From JBHYDC01 sp051861205 (lineage in GTDB: Bacteria; Pseudomonadota; Alphaproteobacteria; Rhizobiales; Pleomorphomonadaceae), in contig JBHYDC010000004.1 in the NCBI GenBank assembly GCA_051861205.1, positions 155,533 through 219,532 on the forward strand: a stretch of DNA of 64,000 nt, read 5' to 3'. Below, piece by piece: positions 43,675 through 52,452 of this stretch (position 1 is the first letter of the stretch; the number at the start of each line of letters is the position of its first letter). A program made the position numbers and the translations under genes. The notes under the pieces are model-generated. The model did no database searches, had not been told where the DNA came from, and worked only from the letters and a program-made list of their open reading frames with translations.

Positions 43675-43971
43675 GCCGTACCCCACATTCGTCTTCGACG
43701 TGAACGCCGGGATCCACAGCCACAAACAATCCGGCGGCAATGATTCCAGGCAAAAATCGTGCCCGCCTGATAGGTGGCCCAGAGCGGGCGCTGTGCCGCC
43801 GGTCGTCCGTTTCGCCGCGCCTTTGGGGCCGGTGTCATTCTGACAGAAGTGACGCAAAGCGAAAGCGGTGCACAAAACTCGCTCATTTGCCTGCCCGTTT
43901 GAGCGACATTTGGATTTGAACTTCGCGCTGCAACAGTAAACGATCAGATCAATCGCAGCAGGAGTTGGGCC
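43675..43971. other. Spacer between the orfA relic and the urt remnant
   Basis: About 300 nt. It shows partial coding-like character on the minus strand continuous with the OrfA frame, but no start, motif or family that I recognise. It may be degenerate mobile-element sequence. The last 20 nt carry CAGGAG, the ribosome site of the urtA remnant. Confidence 0.4.
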
Positions 43972-44157
43972 ATGACGAAATTTACGCGTCGCTCGATCAT
44001 TAAAGCAGCCTGTATTACGAGCGCCGGTCTAATCATGACTCTGGCAATGCCAAATATAATTCGCTCGGCCCGAGCCGCCGATACTGTAAAGCTCGGTTGC
44101 CTGTTCTCGTAATCGGGAACGATGGCGAATATTGAACGGCATTTCGACACTGCCTAA
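43972..44157 (+). pseudogene. urtA: urtA remnant (amide/urea ABC binding protein, 5' end only)
   Basis: ATG 43972 with CAGGAG upstream opens a twin-arginine-type signal (TRRSIIKAACITSAG...ARA) and the first strand of a UrtA/FmdD-like domain (ADTVKLGCLFS), then meets TAA at 44110-44112. Read through, the next codons give SGTMANIERHF, the expected family continuation, before a second stop at 44155-44157. The urtB frame begins within this segment. About 90% of urtA is therefore missing, with a nonsense codon in the remainder. Confidence 0.85.
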
Positions 44158-45610
44158 GGACGATTTGACAGTTCTGTCCCGAGCCGTCGGGGCGCTGATG
44201 TCGAAAAAGCTGGTTTGCCCATCCTTGGCGGGCGACCCGGTCGTGATCAAATCGCCGGCCGGGATTATCGATGCTCTGACGGGCGCGTCGATCGATCGGG
44301 CACCGCAGGGCAAATCTCCGGTCGTGAGCCTCAAGAACCGCGCGAAGTTCGAGGTTCTTTCCGCCGCTTTGATCCTGATTGGCGACGAAAGCCTGAGTGA
44401 GCGAAGCGCAGCGCTGGATAGTCTGTCCAAGTCGCCGGAAGCCTTGCCGGCGCAGTTTTTTGAAACATCCGCAGCCGCCGAGCCCGACGCGGATTTGTCG
44501 CGCCGCATTGCTGATGTCGCCGAGATCGCGGCCCTCCAATTGCCGGATATCACCAAGCGCATTGCCGCTGTAGAACGATTGGCCGAAATGGCGAACCGGC
44601 GTGTTCAGACCCAGATCGAGAGCCTCCGATCGGACCCGGCCTATGCAGCAGAACCGGCCTTTGCCAGCGCTGTCGATAACGCCGCAACCACGGTCGCCCG
44701 GTCCATCGTTATCGGAGACGTCGCATCGACCGTGTACAACGGCCTGAGCTTTGCCAGCATCCTGTTCATGGCGTCGATTGGTCTGGCGATCATTTTCGGC
44801 TTGATGGGTGTGATCAACCTCGCCCAAGGCGAGTTCATCATGATCGGCGCCTATGTGACGTTTCTCGTTCAGGAGGCGTTGCGGGCGCTGCTGCCTGGGC
44901 TCCTCGATTGGTACCTCGTCATCGCCATTCCCTTCGCCTTTCTTGTCACGGCCCTTATCGGCATTGCGCTGGAATGGAGCTTGATCCGCCATCTCTATAA
45001 GCGGCCGTTGATGAGCCTGCTCGCAACATGGGCGGTGAGCGTGGCGCTGATCAATGTCGTCCGGGTGCTTTTTGGGACGCAGAACCTTCAGATGGAAACG
45101 CCGTCCTACATCGTCGGCGGCGTTCCCATCATCGGCGACTTCATCATGACCTGGAACCGGCTGTTCGCGATCGCCTTTGCGGCCCTCACCCTGATCGGGA
45201 CATGGCTGCTGATCCGGCGGAGCGGTGTCGGTCTGGATATTCGGGCCGTCACCCAGAACCGCGACATGGCCGGATGCATCGGCATACCGACGCGGCGGGT
45301 TGACATGCTCGCCTTCGGCTTCGGATCCGGTCTGGCCGGTCTGGCGGGGCTTGCCTTGTCGCCGATCTACAACGTGAACCCGCAGATGGGCACCAACTTT
45401 ATCATCGACAGCTTCATGGTGGTCGTGCTCGGCGGGGTCGGGTCGATTGCCGGTACGGTGATTGCGGCACTCGGGGTTGGTCAAATCAACGTGCTGATCG
45501 AGCCGATATGGGGCGCGGTGGCGGCTAAGGTGATTGTGCTTGCGCTCATCATCGCCTTCCTTCAGTGGCGGCCGGAAGGGTTCTTCGCGGTTGCGGGGCG
45601 GCGGAAATGA
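44132..45610 (+). pseudogene. urtB: UrtB-like urea/amide ABC permease, 5'-truncated
   Basis: A 492-codon frame beginning with a non-standard TTG inside the urtA remnant. UrtB proteins normally open with a signal peptide and a helical exported domain before the permease. Here the signal is absent and the frame enters mid-domain (IIDALTGASID, then helical repeats to about 200). The permease core is intact: NGLSFASILFMASIGLAIIFGLMGVINLAQGEFIMIGAY through GGVGSIAGTVIAALGVGQ. It is branched-chain/HAAT family. Without the targeting sequence it is unlikely to work normally. Its stop overlaps urtC (ATGA). Confidence 0.8.
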
Positions 45611-46731
45611 CGTCCACCTCGACCGCATCCCCCCTCTTCGGCTCTTTGTCATTCACGGTCGCATTCGCGGCGTTGGGCATGACGGGGCTCATGCTGGTCG
45701 GAACCTTGTTTGGGGTTGGCCCATCGGGATTTCTGGTCAACATCATCGGACAACTCGCCGCGTTTGCCCTGCTCGCGCTGGCGCTCGACCTTATCTGGGG
45801 TTATCTGGGAATCTTGAGCCTGGGGCACGGCCTGTTCTTCGCCATCGGCGGCTACGTGATGGCGATGCACCTTCTGAAGCATTCCTTCGAAGTGACGGGC
45901 ACGGTTCCGGACTTCATACAGTTCATGGGATGGTCTGAGTTTCCCGCTTACTGGGCGGGCTTTGGATCTTTTTCCTATGCGCTGCTCGTTTGCCTGGTTC
46001 TAACGGGCATCATTGCACTGATTACTGGCTGGGTGTCTTTCCGGTCGCGGGTTGGCGGCGTTTACTTCGCCATCATCACCCAAGCGCTCATGTATGCGGC
46101 GATGCTTTTGATGTTCCGCAACGACACCGGGTTCGGCGGCAATAACGGCATGACCGGGTTCTCGGTGATCTTCGGATTGAAGATGGGCACCGATGCGGCA
46201 AATGCGGCTTTAGCGCTGGCGTCTGTCATCGTGCTTGCCGCCGGCCTTGCCCTATGCCGGGTGCTTGTTTCCAGCCGGATCGGGCGCTTGATGCTGACCA
46301 CCCGCGACGACGAGGTGCGGCTCCGCTCGCTCGGATACGACACGATCGCTCTCAAGACCGGCGTCTGGATTGTGTCGGCAATCTTGGCCGCGTTGGCCGG
46401 ATTGCTCTACGTGCCGCAGGTCGGCATCGTGAATCCTCGGATTTTATAGCCGGAACTGTCTCTTGAGATCGCCGTCTGGGTCGCAATCGGCGGGCGAGGG
46501 CACCTCATCGGCGCGGTGATCGGCGCGGTGCTGGTCAACGCCATCAAGTTCTGGCTGTCCTTTGCTGCGCCGGACATTTGGCCATTTATCCTGGCCGGCA
46601 TCATTGTCCTCGTGGTGCTGGTGTTCCCGAACGGCTTACTGGATCTTGCAAAGATCCGGCCGAAATGGTCAATGCCGCGCCTCAAGGGCAGTGAGCGCAA
46701 GGTGGCGCGCAACGAGAGGCTGCAACCATGA
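45607..46731 (+). pseudogene. urtC: UrtC-like urea/amide ABC permease interrupted by an in-frame TAG
   Basis: The permease reads normally from ATG 45607 (LDLIWGYLGILSLGHGLFFAIGGYVMAMH... HAAT core) to VGIVNPRIL, then TAG at 46447-46449. The same frame continues immediately as PELSLEIAVWVAIGGRGHLIGAVIGA...FPNGLLDL to TGA 46729-46731, the expected C-terminal third. The break is thus a local mutation of a few bases with no net frame loss. The truncated product lacks the last transmembrane segments. The end overlaps urtD by 4 nt. Confidence 0.88.
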
Positions 46732-47453
46732 CAGCGGCCCTTCTGATCGAATCCATGACAGTCGAGTTTGGACGGTTCCGGGCGATCGACGATTTGTCCC
46801 TTGCCATCGATTTCGGAGAGATTCGGGGCGTGATTGGTCCGAACGGGGCTGGCAAGACCACGGTGCTCGACGTCGTTTCGGGGATCACGCGTCCAAAATC
46901 CGGCCGGGTCGTTCTCGACGGGAAACTGGACATCATGCGGTCGAGCGAAGCAGTTATCGCTCACAGCGGGGTAAGACGCAAATTCCAGAAACCGAGTGTG
47001 TTTGAAGCCCTGAGCGTGACGGAGAACCTTGCGATCGGGCTTAACAACGGCCTTCGGCAGAGCCGACCAGCCGGCGAGATCAACGCCCGAGTTGGCGAAT
47101 TTCTGGAACTCATCGGCCTTGCGGATCAGGCATCGCGTTTAGCCGGAGAACTCGCCCATGGCCAAAAGCAATGGCTGGAAATCGCCATGGTTCTCGCCGG
47201 CGAGCCGAAGGTGTTGATGCTGGACGAACCGGTGGCCGGACTTTCAGACGAGGAAACTGAAAAGACCGCCGCCCTGGTCCGCTCTCTCAAAGGTCCGGAT
47301 CGCGCGATCATTGTTGTCGAGCACGACATGGCTTTTGTGGAGAAAATCGCCGATCGGGTGACCGTTCTCCATGAGGGGCGAACCTTGTTCGAGGGCTCCA
47401 TGGCCGGGGCGAGAGCCGATCAGCGCGTCATCGAAGTCTATTTGGGGCGCTGA
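46728..47453 (+). CDS. urtD: UrtD-like urea/amide ABC transporter ATP-binding protein
   Basis: A 241-residue HAAT-family ATPase (LivG type). Walker A is GPNGAGKTT at 37-45. The family loop VRRKFQKPSVFEALSVTENL follows, the signature is degenerate (ELAHGQKQWLEIAM), and Walker B is VLMLDEPVAGLSDEE with H-loop VVEHDMAFV. The AHGQKQWLEI form is typical of UrtD/FmdE. It is intact although its permease partners are damaged, suggesting recent decay. Confidence 0.92.
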   Translation: MTAALLIESMTVEFGRFRAIDDLSLAIDFGEIRGVIGPNGAGKTTVLDVVSGITRPKSGRVVLDGKLDIMRSSEAVIAHSGVRRKFQKPSVFEALSVTENLAIGLNNGLRQSRPAGEINARVGEFLELIGLADQASRLAGELAHGQKQWLEIAMVLAGEPKVLMLDEPVAGLSDEETEKTAALVRSLKGPDRAIIVVEHDMAFVEKIADRVTVLHEGRTLFEGSMAGARADQRVIEVYLGR

Positions 47454-47457
47454 CACC

Positions 47458-48150
47458 ATGCAGTTCGACGTCGAAGGTCTCGATCAGCATTACGGTAGCG
47501 CACAGGTTCTGCGGAACGTGAGCTTTTCCGTTCCGCCGGGTGGTTGTGTCGCCGTTCTCGGCCGTAACGGTGCGGGAAAGACGACGCTTCTGAAATGCCT
47601 GATGGGGGTGCTGACGCCCACGCGCGGCGCCCTGCGCGTCGACGGGGACGATATCGTGAAGTGGCCGTCGCACCTGCGGTCTCGCCGGGGGATCGCCTAT
47701 GTGCCGCAGGGCCGCGAGGTGTTCGGCGAACTCAGTGTGGGGGACAACATTCTTGCGGCGGCGCGGGCCCATGGTACGACACGGGATGGCGCTGTCGACG
47801 AGGTCGTGACTCTCTTTCCCGTGTTGGCTGAGATGTGGCGCCGGCGCGCCGGTCAACTTTCGGGCGGGCAACAGCAGCAACTTGCATTCGCGCGGGCCCT
47901 CGTGACACGGCCGAAGTTGCTCATTCTCGATGAACCGACGGAAGGCATCCAACCCTCGATCGTCAGTCTGATCGAGGACGTGATCGCCTCCCTGCGGGGG
48001 CGGATGTCTATCTTGCTCGTGGAGCAATATCTCGATTTCGCACTGGAACTTGCAGACCGCACGATCGTGCTGTCCCGTGGCGCCGTCGTCGAAACCGGCG
48101 AACGCGGTGCTCTCAGCCGGGATGATCTGTCCCGTCATATTTCCCTTTGA
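47458..48150 (+). CDS. urtE: UrtE-like urea/amide ABC transporter ATP-binding protein
   Basis: A 230-residue LivF-type ATPase. Walker A is GRNGAGKTT, followed by GIAYVPQGREVFGELSVGDNI, signature LSGGQQQQLAFARAL, Walker B LILDEPTEGIQPS and H-loop VEQYLDFAL. VPQGREVF is characteristic of UrtE. ATG 47458 is 4 nt after the urtD stop; an upstream in-frame extension lies inside urtD and is rejected. Intact. Confidence 0.92.
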   Translation: MQFDVEGLDQHYGSAQVLRNVSFSVPPGGCVAVLGRNGAGKTTLLKCLMGVLTPTRGALRVDGDDIVKWPSHLRSRRGIAYVPQGREVFGELSVGDNILAAARAHGTTRDGAVDEVVTLFPVLAEMWRRRAGQLSGGQQQQLAFARALVTRPKLLILDEPTEGIQPSIVSLIEDVIASLRGRMSILLVEQYLDFALELADRTIVLSRGAVVETGERGALSRDDLSRHISL

Positions 48151-48180
48151 CCTATCAACCCGACACGCGGAGCCTTGCAC

Positions 48181-49119
48181 ATGCCCCGTCATCACGAGAT
48201 TGCCGCCACCCCTGAAAACATGGTCTGGGGCTACCTCGACTCGACAACCAAACCTGTGCTGCGCATCGCCTCGGGCGATACGGTAACGCTGCACTCCTTT
48301 CCAGCCGGGGGACCGGAATCTTTGCCGCGCGACGGTACGAAGGTTCCGGCTGATTACCTGGCGGCCTTGAACACCCTGCAGCAAGGTCCCGGACCGCACT
48401 TCATCACCGGACCGGTCTTTGTCGAGGGGGCCGTCCCCGGCGACGTGCTGCAGATCGACATTTTGGAGGTGAAGACCCGTATGGACTGGGGCTTCGTGGC
48501 CATCCTGCCCTTGCTTGGTACCCTTCCCGACGAGTTCACCGATTACGAAACCATCCACCCGACGATCGATGCGGAGCGCGGTGTTTGCACGATGCCATGG
48601 GGCACGGAAATCGCGCTCGATCCCTTTTTCGGCATCATGTCGGTTGCACCTCCGCCTGTGTGGGGCCGCTGCGGATCACCCGTCCCGCGCAGCTTCGGCG
48701 GCAACATGGACAACAAGGAACTGAAGCCGGGAACGACCCTCTATCTGCCCGTCTACAACGAAGGCGCTCTCTTTTACGCCGGGGACGGGCACGGCGTACA
48801 AGGCGACGGCGAGGTTTGCATCACCGCGCTGGAGACCGGCGTGACCGGGACATTCAGGCTGACAGTGCGAAAAGAACTCGGATTCACCTGGCCCTTCGCC
48901 GAGACCGCCGACCATTTGATGTCGATCGGGCTGGATGAGGATCTCGATGACGCGGTTAAACAGGCGGTGCGAGAGATGGTGGCGCACGTCTGTTCGCGCA
49001 CCGAACTGACGCGCAATCAAGCCTACATGCTTTGCTCGCTGGCCGGAAATCTCCGTGTGACTCAGATGGTGGATGGCAACAAAGGCATCCATATGCTGCT
49101 GCCGAAGTCTGTTCTTTAA
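48181..49119 (+). CDS. Formamidase/acetamidase family amidohydrolase
   Basis: A 312-residue FmdA_AmdA family enzyme hydrolysing short amides to ammonia and acid. Family markers: VWGYLDSTTKPVLRIASGDTVTLHSF at the start, GPVFVEGAVPGDVLQIDIL, FGGNMDNKELKPGTTLYLPVYNEGALFYAGDGHGVQGDGE and ETADHLMSIGLDEDLD. ATG 48181 has GGAG 8 nt upstream; a TTG 6 nt earlier is possible. Position after urtDE suggests the damaged transporter served formamide or another short amide as well as, or instead of, urea. Confidence 0.9.
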   Translation: MPRHHEIAATPENMVWGYLDSTTKPVLRIASGDTVTLHSFPAGGPESLPRDGTKVPADYLAALNTLQQGPGPHFITGPVFVEGAVPGDVLQIDILEVKTRMDWGFVAILPLLGTLPDEFTDYETIHPTIDAERGVCTMPWGTEIALDPFFGIMSVAPPPVWGRCGSPVPRSFGGNMDNKELKPGTTLYLPVYNEGALFYAGDGHGVQGDGEVCITALETGVTGTFRLTVRKELGFTWPFAETADHLMSIGLDEDLDDAVKQAVREMVAHVCSRTELTRNQAYMLCSLAGNLRVTQMVDGNKGIHMLLPKSVL

Positions 49120-49562
49120 TGGGTGAAACAGCAGGCCGCGAAACGTCGCCCTCTCGATTCATTGAGAAGCGAACTAGGAACCTTCTCAAAGCCTGCTGCG
49201 CCGCCTTGTTCGGACTTTGTTTTTGTCTGCTGACCGGCGAAGTCCAAGTCGCCGGTTGGTAACCTTACGCGGGATCAAGGCGCCAAGCCTCGCGGTAACG
49301 ATATACGGGCGACTCTGAGCGCTTGAACCGGCTCATCTGCCTCACCGGCAAGAGCCTTCTGTGAGGCAGTGCGGCTGTCGCCCGATGCGATGGTGCGCAC
49401 CTATAGGTCTACCCGTTCTTCGACCAAACATCCTTCTGCCGCGTTTTTCGCCGCTGTGCGCGATTCCGCCTCACCTTTTGCCAATAGGATCGGCTTGACT
49501 CGTTTGGACCTCTGAAACAGTCTGGTAAAGGCGTTTACTAAAACACTTTACTAGGTGAAGTT
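49120..49562. other. Intergenic region before the LacI-type operon
   Basis: 443 nt with no convincing ORF, RNA or mobile element. The first ~140 nt give a short unconvincing reading (ending EVQVAGW) with a hydrophobic patch, not called. The last 40 nt contain TTTAC/GTAAA half-sites, described separately. This is probably the boundary between the amide locus and the ribose-type operon. Confidence 0.5.
49525..49552 (+). promoter_or_regulatory. Candidate LacI-family operator
   Basis: GTAAAGGCGTTTAC (49525-49538) is a dyad with 5-bp arms around GGCG, and a further TTTACT at 49547-49552 repeats the right half-site 13 nt on. It ends 10 nt before the TTG of the LacI-type gene. Palindromes of this size and position are typical operators for LacI-family repressors, so autoregulation of the whole operon is inferred. 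Confidence 0.45.
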
Positions 49563-50588
49563 TTGGCAAGGCGTTCCACCATAACCGAGGTTGCAAGTCG
49601 GGCCGGCGTTTCGCCGACGGCAGTCTCGCGTTGGCTGAATGGGGCGATCCAATTGCCGCCGACGACGGCGAGCCGCATCAGCGAGGCGGTTCGGATGCTG
49701 GACTATCGGCCGAATGCGCAGGCGCGGCGGTTGTCGCGCGGGCGGGCCGAGGCGATCGGCATTGTCGTGCCGGATATCTCGAATCCCTTCTTCGCGCTGA
49801 TCGCCGGGGAGGCCGAGCGGGTGGCCGTCGCGGCCGGTTATGATCTCGTGATCTGGTCGTCGCGCAATCTGATCGAGCGCGAGCTTGCCTGTTTCGAGCG
49901 GCTGGCCAGCGGGTTCATCGACGGGCTGATCCTCATCACCAACCATGAGGACGACGGCCGTCTTGCCGCCGAGGTGAACCGGCACAAGGGCCGGGCGGTG
50001 ATCGTGGACGAAGATGTGACCAACGCAGCGGCGCCCCGGTTCTTTGTGGAGAATGAAACAGGCGGCTACGCGGCTACGCGGCATTTGATCGAACAGGGGC
50101 ACCGGTTGATCGCGCATATCGGCGGGCCGATCGGGGTCATGAGCGCGATCGAACGGGCGCGGGGATGGCGGCGCGCGCTCGGCGAGGCCGGCCTTGCGGC
50201 GCCGGATGGGTGGCATGTCTTCACCGAATATGAAGTGGAGCCGGCGACGCGCGCGGCGTCCGCGCTGTTCGAATTGGATCCCCGCCCGACGGCCATCTTC
50301 GCCGGCAGCGACGCGATCGCGCTGGGTGTGATGACCGAGGCGCGGGCGCGCTCCGTCGCAATCCCCGCGGACATTTCGCTTGTCGGGTTCGACGGTTTGC
50401 CGATCGTCGATCTCCTCGGACCGCCGCTTTCGAGCGTGGCGCAGCCGATCGATGAACTTGGACGTTTGGCGGCCGAAAGGCTTGTCGCGATGATCGAAGG
50501 GCAGGTTTTTGATGACGGTACGTCGCGACTACCGGTGCGCCTGATCGACCGGGCGTCAGTTGCGCCGCTGCTGGGGGACAAGGCTTGA
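49563..50588 (+). CDS. LacI-family transcriptional regulator
   Basis: A 341-residue repressor. The HTH and hinge run from residue 6 (TITEVASRAGVSPTAVSRWLNG...RISEAVRMLDYRPN). A periplasmic-binding-protein-like effector domain covers about 62-335 (IGIVVPDISNPFFALIAGEAE, ..FAGSDAIALGVM). It starts with TTG 49563 with AGGTGAAG just upstream, and no ATG gives the full HTH. It is the first gene of an eight-gene run, and a dyad just upstream is its likely operator. The effector is probably the sugar or nucleoside imported by the transporter. Confidence 0.9.
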   Translation: MARRSTITEVASRAGVSPTAVSRWLNGAIQLPPTTASRISEAVRMLDYRPNAQARRLSRGRAEAIGIVVPDISNPFFALIAGEAERVAVAAGYDLVIWSSRNLIERELACFERLASGFIDGLILITNHEDDGRLAAEVNRHKGRAVIVDEDVTNAAAPRFFVENETGGYAATRHLIEQGHRLIAHIGGPIGVMSAIERARGWRRALGEAGLAAPDGWHVFTEYEVEPATRAASALFELDPRPTAIFAGSDAIALGVMTEARARSVAIPADISLVGFDGLPIVDLLGPPLSSVAQPIDELGRLAAERLVAMIEGQVFDDGTSRLPVRLIDRASVAPLLGDKA

Positions 50589-50683
50589 GCGGCCGGGCCG
50601 CACCAATTCGGATCGTTGCAGACGGTCCTTCATCCATCGACAGGCGGGATATGCCCCGTCCTCGATCAACAGGGAGACTGACA

Positions 50684-51631
50684 ATGACACTGTGGATTCG
50701 CAGACAGGTTCTCGCCACCGTTGCCGGTGCAGCGCTCGCGATTGGTGCATTGCCGGCCATGGCTCAGGATAAGCCCACCGTGGCCCTCGTGCAGATCAAT
50801 CAGCAAGCGCTGTTCTTCACCCAGATGAACGAGGGTGCGCAGAAGGCCGCCGACGCCGCCGGCGTCAATTTGGTGATTTTCAACGCCAACAACGACCCGG
50901 CCGCGCAGAACAACGCGATCGAGACCTATATCGAGCAGAAGGTGTCCGGTCTCGTCGTGGTGGCGATCGACACCAACGGCATCATGCCGGCCGTGAATGC
51001 CGCCGCTGCCGCCGGTATTCCGGTTGCCGCCGTCGACGCGGTGCTGCCGGAAGGGCCGCAGAAGGCGCAAGTCGGTGTCGATAACGAAGGCGCCGGCAAG
51101 GCGATGGGCGAGTTCTTCCTGAAGTATGTCGCCGATAGCATGGGCGGCTCGGCCAAGCTCGGCGTCGTCGGCGCGCTGAATTCGACGATCCAGAACATCC
51201 GCCAGAAGGGCTTCGAGGACGTGGTGAAGGCCAATGCGGCCGTGACCATGGCCGGCGTCGCCGACGGCCGCAACGTGCAGGATTCCGCGCTGGCAGCGGC
51301 TGAAAACCTGATCACCGCGAACCCGGACCTCACGGCCATCTACGCCACCGGCGAGCCGGCGCTTCTCGGCGCCATCGCGGCCGTGGAAAGCCAGGGCAAG
51401 CAGGCCGACATCAAGGTATTCGGCTGGGATCTGACGGCGCAGGCGATCAAGGGCATCGACGCGGGATACGTGGTCGGCGTGGTTCAGCAGGATCCGGCGG
51501 GCATGGGCGCGGCGGCAGTTGACGCTGTGGTCAAGGTGTCCAAGGGCGAGAGCGTTCCGGCCCTCATCCCGGTGCCGATCACAATCGTCACCAAGGACAA
51601 CGTCGAGCCATATCGGGCGGTTTTCAAGTGA
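50684..51631 (+). CDS. Ribose-class ABC transporter substrate-binding protein
   Basis: A 315-residue periplasmic type I binding protein (RbsB/FrcB-like). The signal peptide WIRRQVLATVAGAALAIGAL..AMA is cleaved near residue 26-27. The domain begins PTVALVQINQQALFFTQMNEG and has NNDPAAQNNAIETYIEQKVSGLVV and DAVLPEGPQ near the hinge. ATG 50684 with AGGGAGAC upstream is chosen over an earlier frame start. The ligand is a sugar or N-riboside by family; the exact compound is unknown. It overlaps the ATPase start by 4 nt. Confidence 0.92.
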   Translation: MTLWIRRQVLATVAGAALAIGALPAMAQDKPTVALVQINQQALFFTQMNEGAQKAADAAGVNLVIFNANNDPAAQNNAIETYIEQKVSGLVVVAIDTNGIMPAVNAAAAAGIPVAAVDAVLPEGPQKAQVGVDNEGAGKAMGEFFLKYVADSMGGSAKLGVVGALNSTIQNIRQKGFEDVVKANAAVTMAGVADGRNVQDSALAAAENLITANPDLTAIYATGEPALLGAIAAVESQGKQADIKVFGWDLTAQAIKGIDAGYVVGVVQQDPAGMGAAAVDAVVKVSKGESVPALIPVPITIVTKDNVEPYRAVFK

Positions 51632-52452
51632 CAGAGGTTAACCCCTCGTCAAACAACACGGGGGCGGCTTCGGCTGCCCCCCAGCTTGGCGCCGACCCGG
51701 CGCCCCGCATCGAGATGCGTGGCATCAAAAAGCGGTTCGGCAGCGTCGAGGCGCTGCGCGGGGTCGACCTCAAGCTCTATCCCGGCGAATGCGTCGGTCT
51801 GGTCGGCGACAACGCCGCCGGCAAATCCACGCTGACGAAGATCCTGGCGGGCGCCTACGAGGCGGACGAGGGTGAAATTCTTGTCGATGGCCAGCGGGTG
51901 CAATTCCGCAACCCGGCCGACGCGCGCACCCATCACATCGAAATGGTCTACCAGGACCTTTCACTATGCGACACGATCGATGTCGCGGGCAATCTCTACC
52001 TCGGCCGCGAGCCGATGCGCGGCGTGTTTCTGGACCGGGCGGCGATGCGGACGGGAACGCGGGCGATGCTGGACCGGCTTGAAATCAAGATCCCGAACCT
52101 CGACCAACTGGTCGCGCAGCTCTCCGGCGGCCAGCGGCAGGCGATCGCGATCTGCCGCGCCGCCGCGTTCGACCCGGAGGTGCTGATCATGGACGAGCCG
52201 ACGTCGGCGCTCGCGGTGGCGGAGGTCGAGGCAGTGCTGGCGCTGATCAACCGGGTGAAGGCGAGCGGGGTGAGCGTGGTGCTGATCACCCACCGTTTGC
52301 AGGATCTGTTCCGCGTTTGCGACCGCATCGTCGTTATGTACGAGGGCGTCAAGGTCGCCGAGCGGCGCACGGCGAACACGGATTTGCAGGAACTGGTGTC
52401 GCTGATCGTGGGCGAGGGCCACACGTTGTCGGCGCGGGGAGGCGCGGCATGA
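51628..52452 (+). CDS. Single-domain sugar ABC transporter ATP-binding protein
   Basis: A 274-residue ATPase, about half the length of RbsA-type proteins, with one nucleotide domain as in FrcA-like systems. An N-terminal ~25 residues of low complexity come first. Walker A is the unusual GDNAAGKST, followed by HIEMVYQDLSLCDTIDVAGN, LSGGQRQAIAICRAA and VLIMDEPTSALAVAE. It starts with GTG 51628, overlapping the binding-protein stop (GTGA), and ends overlapping the permease ATG (ATGA). Translational coupling is likely. Confidence 0.92.
   Translation: MTEVNPSSNNTGAASAAPQLGADPAPRIEMRGIKKRFGSVEALRGVDLKLYPGECVGLVGDNAAGKSTLTKILAGAYEADEGEILVDGQRVQFRNPADARTHHIEMVYQDLSLCDTIDVAGNLYLGREPMRGVFLDRAAMRTGTRAMLDRLEIKIPNLDQLVAQLSGGQRQAIAICRAAAFDPEVLIMDEPTSALAVAEVEAVLALINRVKASGVSVVLITHRLQDLFRVCDRIVVMYEGVKVAERRTANTDLQELVSLIVGEGHTLSARGGAA

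Noticed and set aside
44033..45652. 539-residue minus-strand ORF opposite urtB
   Set aside because: Hydrophilic Arg/His/Asp-rich shadow; the permease sense strand has family motifs.
49120..49262. Short exported peptide ending EVQVAGW
   Set aside because: No ribosome site, no family, and the frame is continuous with the formamidase 3' end in a different phase.
43000..49562. att-site repeat of the tRNA-Gln 3' end marking an integrated island
   Set aside because: No second copy of the tRNA 3' end was seen by eye between 43 and 58 kb; it may lie elsewhere or not exist.
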